This document shows, piece by piece, positions 17,621 through 28,477 of a stretch of 64,000 nt of DNA. Source of the DNA: an uncultured Paracoccaceae bacterium (GTDB taxonomy: Bacteria > Pseudomonadota > Alphaproteobacteria > Rhodobacterales > Rhodobacteraceae); contig CALSOO010000006.1 of NCBI GenBank assembly GCA_943787985.1, positions 62,001-126,000 on the forward strand, read 5' to 3'. The notes below the pieces were generated by a model, which was not told the origin of the DNA, did no database searches, and saw nothing but the letters and a program-made list of their open reading frames with translations. Both the position numbers and the translations under genes were made by a program. Position 1 is the stretch's first letter; each line of letters opens with the position of its first letter.

Positions 17621-18391
17621 TTATTTTGGACGTGGTTCCAAAGTGACCGGCAACTGCTTTGTGTGATCCTCGCGCACCCATTCGGGGTGGCCCAGCGTAT
17701 CCAAAGCCGCCAAAACCGCCGGGTGATGCGCGGGCTTGTAGCGGGCAAGCACATCGCCCGAGTTCACTTTTTCAGTACGTTGGCGAAACCGGTAGGGGTG
17801 CAGTTTCAAAAACGGACGCAAGCTGTCGATGCCGTCTGTCAGCAGGTTAATATAGGGCACTTCAATCACATCCCCTTTTGACCGCGCGCGGTAGTCGTCA
17901 AACCACCCCATGCGCCGCTTGGCAAAGCGTAAAAAGGCAGCCGTATCAAAATCGAGCAAAGCACGTGGTGCCCCGTCCACAAAGCGGTCAGGATGCTGGC
18001 GGCGCATCTTCATCAATTCCCCCGAGGACATGCACGCCAGCATATTTTCACGGTTCAGAATGATCTTCTTGATGTCGGGGTCGGCGGCGACGGCATTGAT
18101 TGCCTCGGTCGGACCGGCATCGGCATTGTGCCACAGTTTGCACCCGACAATGGGCGGACCAGACGTGAAGTTCAAAACATCATAGACCAAGCCCACGGGG
18201 TCTGTTGTGCGTTTGCTCAAATCCACGGCAGCTTCCGCTTCGGCGTGCAAGGCGGAGGCCCATTTGGGGCTGCTAAAGAACGGGGAGCCGTGGCAATAGA
18301 TTTTGGGGTGTGTGCCGATGGTGACCGTCAAAGCAGTACTGCCGGAGCGCGCGGCAGACAGGATCACAAAACGTGTTTTGACCTCGATCAT
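17621..18391 (-). CDS. Sulfotransferase family protein (tandem paralogue)
   Basis: Protein of 256 residues clearly homologous to the product of the next gene downstream over its whole length: SAARSGSTALTVTIGTHPKI near the N terminus, DPDIKKIILNRENMLACMSS, and HPEWVREDHT near the C terminus correspond to the same blocks there. It ends without the Lys/Pro-rich tail. The start MIEVKTRF at 18391 has GAGG eight bases upstream. The two genes are in tandem with 74 bases between them, which fits a duplication followed by divergence. Both are probably cytoplasmic and use PAPS; the acceptor cannot be inferred. Confidence 0.78.
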   Translation of the reverse strand: MIEVKTRFVILSAARSGSTALTVTIGTHPKIYCHGSPFFSSPKWASALHAEAEAAVDLSKRTTDPVGLVYDVLNFTSGPPIVGCKLWHNADAGPTEAINAVAADPDIKKIILNRENMLACMSSGELMKMRRQHPDRFVDGAPRALLDFDTAAFLRFAKRRMGWFDDYRARSKGDVIEVPYINLLTDGIDSLRPFLKLHPYRFRQRTEKVNSGDVLARYKPAHHPAVLAALDTLGHPEWVREDHTKQLPVTLEPRPK

Positions 18392-18744
18392 AGAAAGTCC
18401 TCGGGTGGATGCGATCAAGGCCTACACAGCAGAGGCGAAGTTCGCAAGCATCGCGAAGGAATGATCGCCAAAGAAGGCGTTGTGCATGTGCTGCGCAAGC
18501 CCTTGCCGCGAGATCAGCGCCAATAGCTTTGGCAGTTCATCAATAGGCCACAAGCGGGGCCGAGCGGGGTAATCCGTTGGAAAGCGTCAAAATTTATTGA
18601 AATCCTAGGGAAACAACCTCGCCGAAGTTTACGGATCGGGAGGGCTTTGTTGGTAATCAGGAACGGTTTCGGTTTTGGCCCCCGCGCGCTGCTGCGTCCG
18701 GTGCTCATGCCTGCGTTTGATCGAAGTATGGGCGGAGCTCACTC
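18392..18744. other. Divergent intergenic region, no gene seen
   Basis: About 350 bases between the sulfotransferase pair (minus) and the first RTX gene (plus). It must hold promoters for both directions. No convincing open frame, RNA gene or strong hairpin was found. Confidence 0.45.
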
Positions 18745-21450
18745 ATGACCACGTATGTTGTCACAACATCCAACTGGAATGATCCGTCATTTTGGGCAGG
18801 GATCAGTGAATCCGGTCCGGGGCATGTGTTAGATTTCGACCTTCCGGCCAGTTACACCGTCGATTTTTGGCCAGCAGACGGGGGGATTGTTATTTCGAAC
18901 GGCGCTTCCACGTTCACCATCGGTGAAAGCGGCTATTCGGGGGCTCGAATGTCAACATGGGGGGCAGCACCGAACTTGACTATTTCACGACACTCTTCGG
19001 CGGCGAGGGCGGGGACATCCTGGATGGCGGGGACAATGACGACACCATTGTTGGGAATGACGGGGAAGACACCATCACAGGCAACGCTGGCAATGACAAT
19101 ATTTCGGGATTCGACGGCAATGACACTTTAGCAGGGTCAAGCGGCAACGACACTCTGTTCGGCGATGCGGGCAACGACAGTATTTCTGGTGGTTCGGACA
19201 ACGATCAACTCTTTGGTGGGGTGGGAAATGACACGCTTGTCGGTGGTTCGGGCGACGACATCCTGCAGGGTGAAGAGGGCAATGATTCGATCAGTGCTGG
19301 AACCGGAGATGATACAATTAACGTCTCTGATGCTGCTGACGTTGACCAGATCGATGGGGGGGGGGGAAACACCGGCGATGAAGACGCATTGGTGTTTGTC
19401 AGCAGCGCACCCTTGCTGCTCACGTTCACGGATCTTGAGAGTGGCAGCTACACCTACACAGGGGGGGGGCGGCGCGTCTGGAACTTTTGCAAACATTGAA
19501 CACTTTGAAGGGGGGGCCGGCAATGACACGCTGGATTTCAGCAATCTACCCGGGCCGATAATCGTCACCTACACCGGGGACAAATCCGGCTCGATCACTG
19601 ACGGGTCGGACACCATCTCTTTCTCTGACATCGAAAGTTTTGTTCTCACCGAGCAGAGCGACAGTGTGGACGCCTCACTTACCTACAGCGGAGTGTTCGG
19701 TGACGTTGACGGCGTAGACATCGATGGCCGCGGCGGGGATGACACCATCATAGGCGGGCGGGGTGGCGACACCATCGAGGGTGGGACAGGCGCTGACCTG
19801 ATCAGCGGTGACTACGGGGACGACAGCCTGTCCGGGGGCGCGGACAATGACACACTCCTTGGAGGTGACGGGAACGATACGATCGATGGTGGGGACGGTG
19901 CGGATGAAATCGATGGCGGCAATGAGGCTGACACGCTTGTCGGTGGCGCAGGCATCGATTCCATTGAAGGGGGCACTGGCGACGACAGCATTGATGGCGG
20001 CACAGACAATGACCGCCTGTGGGGAGAAGACGGCAATGACACGCTTGTCGGGGGCACTGGTGACGATTCCCTTGATGGGGGCGCTGACGATGACAGCATA
20101 GACGGCGGGGCGGGCAACGACACGCTTGCGGGCCGCGAGGGCAACGATGTCCTGTCCGGGGACACGGGCGGTGACATTCTGGATGCAGGGGACGGGGACG
20201 ACACGGTTGACGGGGGGGACGACAACGACACCGTGTTGGGGCAAGCGGGCAATGATAGCCTTGAGGGCGGGGCGGGCGAGGATCTGATATTCGGTCATTC
20301 TGGCAATGACACGATTTCGGGCGGGGAAGGCCGTGATACCCTCTCGGGAGGGGGTGACGATGACACGTTCATCTACACGGCGGGTGACGGTGAGGACACC
20401 ATAACCGACTTCAACAGCGGCAATACAGGTGCGCTGAATGACGGCGACAGCACCAACAACGACTTCATCGACCTGTCCGCATTCTATTCGCACATCTTTG
20501 AACTGCGCGCCGATTTTGCGGATGATAATACGCTGAACCAAAGCACAGGCGACTTTGGCGACAACACGGATATGGCCGGTGGCAGCATCGTGTTTTCAGG
20601 GGCAAGCAGCAGCAGTTTTACCGCCGACAACACAGGCGTGATCTGCTTTACGGCAGGCACAGCCATGCGAACCCCGCGCGGTGATGTCCTGATCGAAGAC
20701 CTGCGGGTCGGCGATTTGGTCAGCACCGCCGACAACGGGCCACAAGCCATTCGCTGGATTGGCAGGCGCGTTTTGAACGGGGCCGACCTCGGGCAGTCCC
20801 CGAACCTGCGCCCCGTCCTGATCAAGGCAGAGGCGCTTGGCAACGCGCGCCCTTTGCTGGTGTCGCCGCAGCATTGCATGTTGCTGGGGGCGGACGATTT
20901 GGTGCGCGCCAAACATTTGGTCGACAGGCTTTCAGGCGTCCGGATTGCGCACGGCAAGCGCAGTGTTTGCTACATCCACTTGATGTTTGACGCCCATCAG
21001 ATCGTCTTTGCAGAAAACGCCCCCTCCGAAAGCTTTTACCCCGGTCCGATGAGCCTTGAGATGATGGGATGTGCTGGCAGAACCAGCTTGTTTCGGAGGT
21101 TTCCAAACCTGCAAGCCCAGCCAATTGGTCACAATCAGGTTTTGCCAAGATATGGGGGCACTGTGCGCAACATCGCCAAAACCGCGATGTGCCCACGCTC
21201 TTGGCACCGCAAACCGCACGAAACAGGGTTCAAATGTCACCTCTGTTGCAGCTCTAGGGGGGCAAGGGCGCTTTGGGCGGCGGTGCGTTTCCCCAAGGCA
21301 GCGACCTTTGGCGCGGACAAGGCAGATGTTTTTGGGGCGATTCAGGGGGGTATGGCGGGTTGTGGCACCCGACATGTGAACCGCTCAAAACCCGCCGCCG
21401 CCACGAGAGGGCGCGCCAAGGGCTTTAGATGTGCCGCCGCGAACGGCTAG
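18745..21450 (+). pseudogene. RTX calcium-binding protein with C-terminal Hint domain, two frameshifts at G runs
   Basis: One large gene read in three frames. Frame 1 starts at 18745 after a GGAG site with MTTYVVTTSNWNDPSFWAGI. It shifts at a G5 run (18939-18943; six G would stay in frame). Frame 2 holds GGxGxDxL-type RTX repeats and shifts at a G9 run (19461-19469; eight G would stay in frame). Frame 3 carries many more repeats and then a Hint domain beginning VICFTAGTAMRTPRGDVLIE with LLVSPQHCMLL further on. Such proteins are usually secreted by type I systems, and the nonapeptides bind calcium. The last 60-80 residues look atypical, so the true end is uncertain. Phase variation or sequencing error could both explain the shifts. 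Confidence 0.75.
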
Positions 21451-21483
21451 GCCGTTGTAAGTTATCAGTTTTAGGGGGTTTTA

Positions 21484-21558
21484 TGGTGCTGCTAGGGAGA
21501 ATTGAACTCCCGACCTCGTCATTACCAATGACGCGCTCTACCACTGAGCTACAGCAGC
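21484..21558 (-). tRNA. tRNA-Thr (anticodon GGU)
   Basis: A 75-base cloverleaf on the minus strand with encoded CCA. The acceptor arm GCTGCTG pairs with TAGCAGC, the D arm contains GTAGCTCAGTGGTAGAGC, the anticodon stem CGTCA/TGACG encloses TTGGTAA with anticodon GGT (complement of 21524-21526), and the T loop is TTCAATT. It sits between the first RTX gene and the murA operon. Confidence 0.95.
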
Positions 21559-21642
21559 ACACTGTGCGGCTCACTAACGCCAAATGCACAATCGTGCAAC
21601 CCTATTCTGGACGCTGCCGAACACCTGCGCTAGACACGTCTC

Positions 21643-21798
21643 ATGGCAGAGAAATCCGCATCAAAACAAGGCAGGACCGAAGCTCAGATCCGCGAAGACC
21701 GGCTCAAAGCAGCGTTGAAGGCCAATATGGGAAGGCGCAAGGCACAAGCCCGCGCCCGTCAAGATGATGCGCAAAGCAAACAGGCAGAGGACGAGTAG
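21643..21798 (+). CDS. Small basic protein upstream of murA
   Basis: Short gene encoding 51 residues, starting [10 protein letters not shown] and ending KQAEDE. It is very rich in Lys, Arg, Gln, Ala and Glu, and is predicted helical and soluble. The stop is 2 bases before the murA start, so the two are surely co-transcribed. I recall a small protein of this type before murA in related genomes, but I assign no function. The gene is too short for a default length cut-off. Confidence 0.6.
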   Translation: MAEKSASKQGRTEAQIREDRLKAALKANMGRRKAQARARQDDAQSKQAEDE

Positions 21799-21800
21799 CG

Positions 21801-23072
21801 ATGGATTCGATTGTAGTGCAGGGCGGTGGACCGCTGAACGGCGAAATTCCGATTGCGGGGGCCAAGAACGCGTGTCTCGCGCTGATGCCTGCCACCTTGC
21901 TAAGTGAAGAGCCGCTCACGTTGACCAACGCACCGCGCTTGTCCGACATCAAAACGATGACGGAGCTGCTGCAATCACTGGGGGCAGAGATCACCTCGAT
22001 GCAGGAAGGCCAAGTGCAGGCGATGTCCTGCCACGGCACAATCAACACCCGCGCGGAATACGACATTGTGCGCAAAATGCGCGCCTCGAACCTTGTTCTT
22101 GGCCCTCTCTTAGCGCGCGAAGGCGTGGCTGAAGTGTCTTTGCCCGGGGGCTGCGCGATTGGGGCGCGTCCAATGGACATTCACACAGATGGCTTGACCC
22201 TGATGGGGGCCGATATTGAACTGCGCGACGGATATCTACACGCCAAAGCGCAAGGGGGGCGGCTCAAGGGGGCGGTCATCGACTTCCCTTTTGCCTCGGT
22301 GGGCGCGACGGAAAACATCATGATGGCCGCGACGCTGGCCAAAGGCACGACCGTGATCAACAACGCGGCACGTGAGCCAGAAATCGTGGACCTTGCGGAT
22401 TGCCTGCGCAAAATGGGCGCGCAAATCGACGGGGACGGCACGTCTACCATCACGATCCAGGGCGTGGACCGCCTGAACGGTGCGACCCACCCTGTGGTCA
22501 CGGACCGCATCGAACTGGGCACTTACATGCTGGCCCCCGCGATCTGCGGTGGCGAAGTCGAATTGCTGGGCGGACGCATGGCGCTGGTCGGCGCGTTTTG
22601 CGAAAAACTGGATGCAGCGGGCATCGAAGTGACGGAAACGGCGCGGGGCCTCAAAGTCAAACGGCGCAGTGACGAGATCAAAGCCGTGAACGTCACAACC
22701 GAACCGTTCCCGGGCTTCCCGACCGACTTGCAGGCCCAGATGATGGCCCTGTTGTGCACGGCCACAGGCACCTCGGTGCTGGAAGAGAAAATCTTTGAAA
22801 ACCGCTTTATGCATGCGCCGGAACTGATCCGCATGGGCGCGCAGATCGAAGTGTCCGGCGGCACGGCGACGGTGACAGGGGTGCAAAAGCTCAAAGGCGC
22901 GCCTGTCATGGCGACGGACTTGCGGGCCTCGGTGTCCTTGATCCTTGCGGGACTGGCAGCCGAAGGCGAAACCAAAGTGAGCCGCGTGTACCACCTGGAC
23001 CGCGGGTATGAACACGTCGTGCGCAAACTCGAAGGGGTGGGCGCGAAAATCGAACGGGTCAAAGACGCATGA
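21801..23072 (+). CDS. murA: UDP-N-acetylglucosamine 1-carboxyvinyltransferase
   Basis: MurA, 423 residues, transfers enolpyruvate from PEP to UDP-GlcNAc in the first committed step of peptidoglycan synthesis in the cytoplasm. It has [20 protein letters not shown] at the N terminus (with the Lys-Asn pair that binds substrate), [15 protein letters not shown], and the active-site Cys in [11 protein letters not shown] at residue 118, the position where fosfomycin attaches. The length is normal. It overlaps the DUF2948 gene by 4 bases (ATGA), a gene order known in Rhodobacteraceae. Confidence 0.98.
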   Translation: MDSIVVQGGGPLNGEIPIAGAKNACLALMPATLLSEEPLTLTNAPRLSDIKTMTELLQSLGAEITSMQEGQVQAMSCHGTINTRAEYDIVRKMRASNLVLGPLLAREGVAEVSLPGGCAIGARPMDIHTDGLTLMGADIELRDGYLHAKAQGGRLKGAVIDFPFASVGATENIMMAATLAKGTTVINNAAREPEIVDLADCLRKMGAQIDGDGTSTITIQGVDRLNGATHPVVTDRIELGTYMLAPAICGGEVELLGGRMALVGAFCEKLDAAGIEVTETARGLKVKRRSDEIKAVNVTTEPFPGFPTDLQAQMMALLCTATGTSVLEEKIFENRFMHAPELIRMGAQIEVSGGTATVTGVQKLKGAPVMATDLRASVSLILAGLAAEGETKVSRVYHLDRGYEHVVRKLEGVGAKIERVKDA

Positions 23073-23533
23073 TCGATGATGCACGCTTTGAAGACGGGCG
23101 CGAGACGCCCCTCAACCTTGGCGCAACGGACGTTGATGATCTCGAGGTGATCTCGGCCTTGGTGCAGGACGCGGTGCTGCCGGTCACAGAGATGACCTAT
23201 GTCGCGCGCGAACGCCGCTTTGCCATGCTGCTCAACCGTTTCCGTTGGGAAAACGGCGCGCAAAGCGCAGAACGGGTGCAATGCGTTCTGAGCGTCGAGG
23301 GCGTGATGAAGGTTTCAAGCCAAGGGGTGGATCGCAGCGACACGGACATGATCCTGTCGGTGCTGAGCCTCGGGTTCGAGGCAGGCAAAGACGGGGGGGG
23401 CACCGTCGAAATCATATTGGCCGGGGACGGGGCGTTGCGCCTGAGCGTGGAAGCGATAGAGGCGCGGCTGAAAGATGTGACCAAACCCTACACAGCACCG
23501 TCCAGGCGGGCGCCCTCGCACCCGCAGGAATAA
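23069..23533 (+). CDS. DUF2948 family protein
   Basis: Protein of 154 residues recognised by the pattern [20 protein letters not shown], then [11 protein letters not shown] and the C-terminal [23 protein letters not shown], typical of DUF2948, a family of unknown function in alphaproteobacteria. It is translationally coupled to murA (4-base overlap). In related genomes the next gene is normally hisD, but here two RTX genes on the opposite strand intervene. The biochemical role is unknown; co-location with murA hints at envelope or growth functions only weakly. Confidence 0.88.
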   Translation: MIDDARFEDGRETPLNLGATDVDDLEVISALVQDAVLPVTEMTYVARERRFAMLLNRFRWENGAQSAERVQCVLSVEGVMKVSSQGVDRSDTDMILSVLSLGFEAGKDGGGTVEIILAGDGALRLSVEAIEARLKDVTKPYTAPSRRAPSHPQE

Positions 23534-23752
23534 CAATCGCTGAACACGTAAGCCATAGGGGGCAAAGCCCCGCTTTGGCGCGTGCTGTGCATGGACGGCT
23601 GGGGAATGCCCTGTCGGCTCAGAGTGCGACAGGGGCCGCGTTCTCATATCGGAATTCAGGGCAAGATCGCGACAGGATCAGCCCCACGGCGACCGCAATA
23701 GCATCGCCGCGCTTGGATGCGCCGCCCCGATCAAGGGCGACGCCGCGTGCAT

Positions 23753-25150
23753 TTAGGGACCACCAAAAGCGTCCGTGAAATCAATGTCGTTGGTCAGCAG
23801 CGCGATGGTCATGTCAAGGATCAGCACTGAATTAGGGGTGCCCCCCGCATTGGGATCTTGGAGGAACAGCATAACGTTGCCATCGACTTCAACCGCATCG
23901 TCCAGCATGTCGGCCTTATTGGTGTAGGTAGTGCTGAGTATTTTCAATGTGTCGATGTCGTCTTCAAAATCGACAATACGTTTATTGCCGTTGTCCCCAA
24001 AGTGAAAGTCAAAGGTGTCGGCGCCCGCACCGCCCCGCATAACATCATCGCCATCGCCGCCTCTCAGCGTATCGTCGCCGCCGTTGCCAACCATACGGTC
24101 ACGCCCGTCGCCGCCTTCCAACCAATCATTTCCGCTACCGCCATTCAGCGTGTCGTTGTTGTCACCACCGACAAGTTCGTCATCTCCACCGCTACCAAAC
24201 AACAGATCATTGCCGACGCCGCCTTCCAAATAGTCGTTGTCACCGCCACCATCCATTGAGTCATGGCCATTGCCGCCAATCAGCACGTCTTCGCCCGCCG
24301 CGCCAATCATCTCGTCGTTGCCTTTTTTACCGCGCAAAATGTCATCGCCCGAGCCGCCATTCATAGAATCTTCGCCGTCGCCCCCTTTTAGGGTGTCATT
24401 GTCTGTGCCGCCCGCAAGGAAGTCATCGTCATCACCGCCCAGAATGGAGTCGTTGCCCGCACCACCGAAAAGCCGGTCATCGCCAGTGCCGCCATCGAGG
24501 GTGTCTTGACCGGCTTGGCCGTTCAGCGTGTCATTGCCCCCGCCGCCGCTCATGTTGTCAGCGCCGATGCCCAACCTAACGGAATCTGAAAGCTCACCAC
24601 CGATAAAGGTGTCGTCTTCGGTTATGAGCACGCCCGGAATGGTCGAAAGGTCGAACATTTCACCCGGTGCAAAGGGACCGGATGTGACCTGTGTCGCGGT
24701 CAGGCTGGATTCCAGTGCGGAGACGTCTTCCAGAGAGGAAAGGGAAGGAAGCGCGTCCCCGCCCAAAACGAAAATGGCAGAGATGCCGGTGTTGTTATTA
24801 TTGTTCTCGAACTCCTGCGACATCACGGTCGTCGTGCCAGAGGTGCCTTGAAAAGACCAGCTTGCATTCAGAACGAAGGTGTCCTGATTTGTCCCGGGGA
24901 TCACATCCTGAAGGATGTCGATTTCCACACCTCCCCCGAAATCGAGGTAAGCAGAATAGATCGGGCTCAGGTCGTCAAACGCGATGGCGTCGTCGAATTC
25001 CGATGCATAGGTTTAGGAAAGGCTCAGGTCGTCATTGCTCAGAATTTTGAGCGAAACGGGAGCCAGACCTGTGTTTGTATAGATGGTGTCGCCACCGTCG
25101 GACGCAAATGTAAACTGTACGGCAAAGCCTGAAAATACTGTGGTGGTCAT
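23753..25150 (-). pseudogene. RTX calcium-binding repeat protein, internal stop codon
   Basis: An open frame from 24928 to 23753 (391 residues) carries a 12-15 copy block of GGxGxDxL nonapeptides (about residues 130-320) and a C-terminal type I secretion-like segment with acidic and aliphatic residues. Upstream in the same frame the sequence continues to ATG 25150 (MTTTVFSGFAVQFTFASDGG), interrupted only by a TAA at 25013-25015 inside a stretch reading [18 protein letters not shown]. The neighbouring RTX gene has a corresponding N-terminal domain and its own MTT start, which supports 25150 as the original start. One substitution or read error explains the stop. The protein would be secreted and bind calcium; role unknown. 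Confidence 0.7.
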
Positions 25151-25367
25151 CTAATATCTACCCTTGGGACTGTTGAAATTTGTTAACGAAATATTAACGA
25201 ATTTAAGGGCTGAGGATAGAGTTTTTCATGGTGAATGCAGATATGTTGCAGGTTTTTGTGTTTTAATATTAATACATTCAACCACTGGGTGGTAGATTTG
25301 GGGGGGCGACCGCCCTGTTGACCTTTTCAGACCAGCAGGACGGGTTCGGATGGCACATGTGTCGTTT
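25151..25367. promoter_or_regulatory. AT-rich upstream region of the second RTX gene
   Basis: The segment just before the gene ending at 25150 contains two close copies of a GTTAACGAAATATTAACGA-like sequence (about 25175-25200), giving an AT-rich patch unlike the surrounding GC-rich DNA. It is a plausible promoter or regulator-binding region, although no sigma factor motif could be matched with confidence. Confidence 0.35.
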
Positions 25368-26948
25368 CTAAAAAAGTTCTTCTGAGAAGAAGCTTTCCTG
25401 GATGTCGGCGATATCCCACCCCTCAAGGGTGATCGAGTCTCCGGCGTCAAAGAACAGCACCGCATCATTGCCAACCTGCACGGCCTGGGCAATGACATCT
25501 TCGATAACGTCGAGCTGGCTCTGGGAGAGGATGATAAATTCTTCGGCCCCCTCGAAATCCGCAATCGTGTCATTGCCGCCGCCTGTTTCGAAATAGAAAT
25601 AGTCTTCCGTGCCGCCGCCACCGATCAGGCTGTCATCGCCTGCGCCGCCGTACAGGTCGTCAATGCCGGAGTTGCCAAGCAATGTGTCGTTGCCTGCGCC
25701 GCCGTAGATTATGTCTTGGTCAAAGCCGCCGTCGATCCGGTCATTTCCGGTGCCGCCGTCGATGGTGTCGTTCCCTTTGTTGCCGTTCAGGCGGTCGTTG
25801 CCCGAATTGCCCAAAACAGAATCGTTGCCATCACCCCCATTGACCGTGTCATTGTTGAAGCCGCCGTCGATGGTGTCATTGCCCGCGCCCCCGTCAAGGC
25901 GGTCATTGCCTTTGTTGCCGTTCAGGCGGTCATTGCCAGTGTTCCCGCGCAGGGAATCGTTGCCGTCATTGCCGTTCAGCGTGTCATCGTTGAAGCCGCC
26001 ATCCAGCGTGTCATTGCCTGTGCCCCCGTTCAGCAGGTCATTGCCCTTGTTGCCGTTCAAACGGTCATTGCCCGAATTGCCCAGCAGGGTATCGTTGCCG
26101 TTGCCGCCGTTCAATGTGTCCGCGTCAAACCCGCCGTCCATAAGGTCACTGCCGTTGCCGCCGTTCAATGTGTCATTGCCACGGTTGCCATTGAGGCGGT
26201 CGTTGCCGTTGCCACCCAGCAAAACGTCGTTGTCATTGCCGCCGTTGAGGGTGTCGTTCTGCGATCCGCCATTGAGGACATCCATGCCGCCGCTGCCATT
26301 CAGGCGATCATTGCCGCCCCCCCCGTTCACCGTGTCATCGCCGCCCGATGCGTTGACAAGGTCATTGCCCGCCCCCGAATTGAACACTTCGGACGCGTTG
26401 GTGCCTGCGATGGTGTCTTTTTCTTTGACGACGGAGTTGGGCAAAGTCGCAATATCAATCCCGACACCGGGCGCAAAGGGGCCGCTGTTGATCACGCTGG
26501 CGCCTGTGATGGAGTCTATGAAATCAACGTAGTGCTGCAAGGAGTTCAGCACAGGGATCGTTGTGCCGCCAAGCTGGAATATATAGGTCACGCCAGAATT
26601 GGTACTTTGGTTGTAGAAGTCCAGAATGAAAAATTGACCGGTGCCGTTCTGACCGTTGTAAGACCATGTGGCCTCCAATACACTCGGTGCGGCCTCAGCG
26701 CTTCCTGTCGTCAGGTCAAAATTCTCGCCCACACCAGAGACGGCCCCATTGTAGAGCGCGCCGGTGGAGTCAGAAATGTCAAAGTTGGTAAAACCATCAT
26801 CCCCTAAGGAGACCTCATATTCCAACGTGTAGTCGTCCGAGGCCACAAGGCTCAATGAGGAGGCCCCGAACTGCGCCGGGATTTCGAACCCGCTGGTGAA
26901 ATCATCGATGTAGGCATATGCGTAGCCGGTTAATGTGACGGTGGTCAT
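25368..26948 (-). CDS. RTX calcium-binding repeat protein with a 45-residue super-repeat
   Basis: Protein of 526 residues. It starts at [20 protein letters not shown]; the open frame continues 153 codons further upstream but only across the antisense strand of hisD, so that extension is rejected. Residues 1-185 form an N-terminal domain similar to the previous RTX gene, with SGPFAPG shared. Residues 190-445 are RTX nonapeptides, within which residues 243-422 are four copies of a 45-residue unit. The C-terminal 75 residues (ending in [15 protein letters not shown]) are acidic, as in type I secretion signals. It is the only apparently intact RTX gene of the three. Likely secreted, surface or biofilm related by family precedent. 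Confidence 0.85.
   Translation of the reverse strand: MTTVTLTGYAYAYIDDFTSGFEIPAQFGASSLSLVASDDYTLEYEVSLGDDGFTNFDISDSTGALYNGAVSGVGENFDLTTGSAEAAPSVLEATWSYNGQNGTGQFFILDFYNQSTNSGVTYIFQLGGTTIPVLNSLQHYVDFIDSITGASVINSGPFAPGVGIDIATLPNSVVKEKDTIAGTNASEVFNSGAGNDLVNASGGDDTVNGGGGNDRLNGSGGMDVLNGGSQNDTLNGGNDNDVLLGGNGNDRLNGNRGNDTLNGGNGSDLMDGGFDADTLNGGNGNDTLLGNSGNDRLNGNKGNDLLNGGTGNDTLDGGFNDDTLNGNDGNDSLRGNTGNDRLNGNKGNDRLDGGAGNDTIDGGFNNDTVNGGDGNDSVLGNSGNDRLNGNKGNDTIDGGTGNDRIDGGFDQDIIYGGAGNDTLLGNSGIDDLYGGAGDDSLIGGGGTEDYFYFETGGGNDTIADFEGAEEFIILSQSQLDVIEDVIAQAVQVGNDAVLFFDAGDSITLEGWDIADIQESFFSEELF
25683..26222 (-). repeat. Four tandem 135-bp repeats within the RTX gene
   Basis: The coding sequence for residues 243-422 consists of four consecutive 45-codon units, each five nonapeptides long. 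Each begins with an [21 protein letters not shown] stretch and ends with DTLNGG-GND-like residues, with GGF at a fixed position in each unit. A partial fifth unit follows ([10 protein letters not shown]). Confidence 0.8.
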
Positions 26949-27123
26949 TCTAAAATCCTTGGTGCTGTTAAAATCGATCGTGGACACACGGCATGAAAAT
27001 GGCGAAATTGAAAGTAATTTTCGACAACTCCCAGTGCGCCCAAAGATCGCGCCACTGACAAACCCCTTTTCCCTCTGGGCGGTGAGGGCTATGTGATGGC
27101 CCAACCAAAACGCTGGAGCCATC

Positions 27124-28425
27124 ATGCCTGTTTTCCTTGACGCGACCGATGCCGGTTTCGAGGCCGCCTTCACCACGCTGCTCAATGCCAAGCGCGAAGA
27201 CAGCCCCGATGTGGATGCCATTGTCGCGGACATCATCGCGGATGTCAGGGCGTGCGGGGACGCCGCCGTTCTGGAACTGACCGAGAAATTCGACCGCCTG
27301 ACGCTCACGGCAGACACCCTGCGGATCACCGAGGCGGAGATCGAAAGCGAAGCCGCCAAAGTCTCGCCAGAGGTGCGCGCGGCCCTTGAACTCGCCGCAA
27401 CCCGCATCCGCGACTACCACGCGCGGCAACTGCCCGAGGACACGTCATGGACCGACGCGGCAGGGGCCACATTGGGGTGGCGCTGGACGCCTGTGTCTGC
27501 TGCAGGGCTCTATGTGCCGGGGGGGCTGGCCAGCTACCCGTCCTCTGTTTTGATGAATGCCATCCCTGCCAAAGTCGCAGGGGTCGGGCGGCTCGCCATC
27601 ACGGTGCCTACGCCAGACGGGGTCTTGAACCCTGCGGTGCTGCTGGCGGCGAAACTGTCGGGGGTCGATGAAATCTACCGCATCGGCGGGGCGCAAGCGA
27701 TCGCGGCGCTGGCCTATGGCACCGACACAATTGCGCCCGTGGACAAGATCACCGGACCGGGCAACGCCTTTGTGGCGGCGGCCAAACGGCGGGTGTTCGG
27801 GAAAGTCGGGATCGACATGATCGCAGGCCCGTCAGAGATTTTGGTGATCGCGGACGGCGACAACGACCCCGACTGGATCGCGCTGGATCTGCTGTCCCAG
27901 GCCGAACACGACGAAAGCGCGCAATCGCTGCTGATCACCACGGACGCCGCATTCGGGCAAAAGGTGGCCGCCGCAGTGGACAGGCGTTTGGAAACACTGG
28001 AACGGCGCAAAATCGCAGGCGCAAGCTGGCGGGATTTCGGGGCGATCATCACGGTGCCCGATCTGGACACCGCCGCGCAACTGTCAGACCGGATCGCGCC
28101 CGAGCACCTCGAACTTTGTGTGGCCGACCCCAACGCGCTGAGCGAGAAAATCACCCACGCCGGGGCGATCTTCCTTGGGCAATGGACGCCGGAAGCCATC
28201 GGGGACTACATCGGCGGGCCAAACCACGTGCTGCCCACCGCACGCTCTGCGCGGTTCTCTTCGGGGCTGTCGGTGATGGACTTTGTCAAACGCACGACGT
28301 TGGCGCACATGACGCCGGACGCGCTCAAAGCCATCGGGCCGGGGGCCGAAGCCCTTGCGACATCCGAAAGCCTTGAGGCGCATGGCCTGTCCGTCACCGC
28401 GCGTTTGAACAAGCTCAATCAGTAG
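27124..28425 (+). CDS. hisD: Histidinol dehydrogenase
   Basis: HisD, 433 residues, catalyses the last two steps of histidine synthesis (histidinol to histidine, NAD-dependent, zinc enzyme). Family landmarks include [55 protein letters not shown], and a C-terminal [20 protein letters not shown]. The His pair used as acid-base residues is in the APEHLEL block. The length is normal. It is separated from DUF2948 by two RTX genes and from UPF0262 by a hydrolase gene on the opposite strand, breaking the usual run of these genes. Confidence 0.97.
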   Translation: MPVFLDATDAGFEAAFTTLLNAKREDSPDVDAIVADIIADVRACGDAAVLELTEKFDRLTLTADTLRITEAEIESEAAKVSPEVRAALELAATRIRDYHARQLPEDTSWTDAAGATLGWRWTPVSAAGLYVPGGLASYPSSVLMNAIPAKVAGVGRLAITVPTPDGVLNPAVLLAAKLSGVDEIYRIGGAQAIAALAYGTDTIAPVDKITGPGNAFVAAAKRRVFGKVGIDMIAGPSEILVIADGDNDPDWIALDLLSQAEHDESAQSLLITTDAAFGQKVAAAVDRRLETLERRKIAGASWRDFGAIITVPDLDTAAQLSDRIAPEHLELCVADPNALSEKITHAGAIFLGQWTPEAIGDYIGGPNHVLPTARSARFSSGLSVMDFVKRTTLAHMTPDALKAIGPGAEALATSESLEAHGLSVTARLNKLNQ

Positions 28426-28477
28426 GGGCAGGGGCCACCGCAGCAGGGGCGGCCTGAGGGGGTACAAAATGGGGCAA

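Noticed and set aside
19675..20541. 288-residue minus-strand open frame opposite the first RTX gene
   Set aside because: Antisense of a highly repetitive coding region; repeats of valine and arginine come only from the RTX codons.
25683..26222. Regularly spaced repeats that could look like a CRISPR array
   Set aside because: The repeats are in frame, protein coding, and lack unique spacers; they are RTX nonapeptides.
25716..26807. 363-residue plus-strand open frame opposite the RTX gene
   Set aside because: Same artefact: antisense of nonapeptide codons, with no start signal and no coherent domain.
26949..27407. 153-residue extension of the RTX gene opposite hisD
   Set aside because: It is the antisense strand of hisD; the MTT start at 26948 matches the paralogue.
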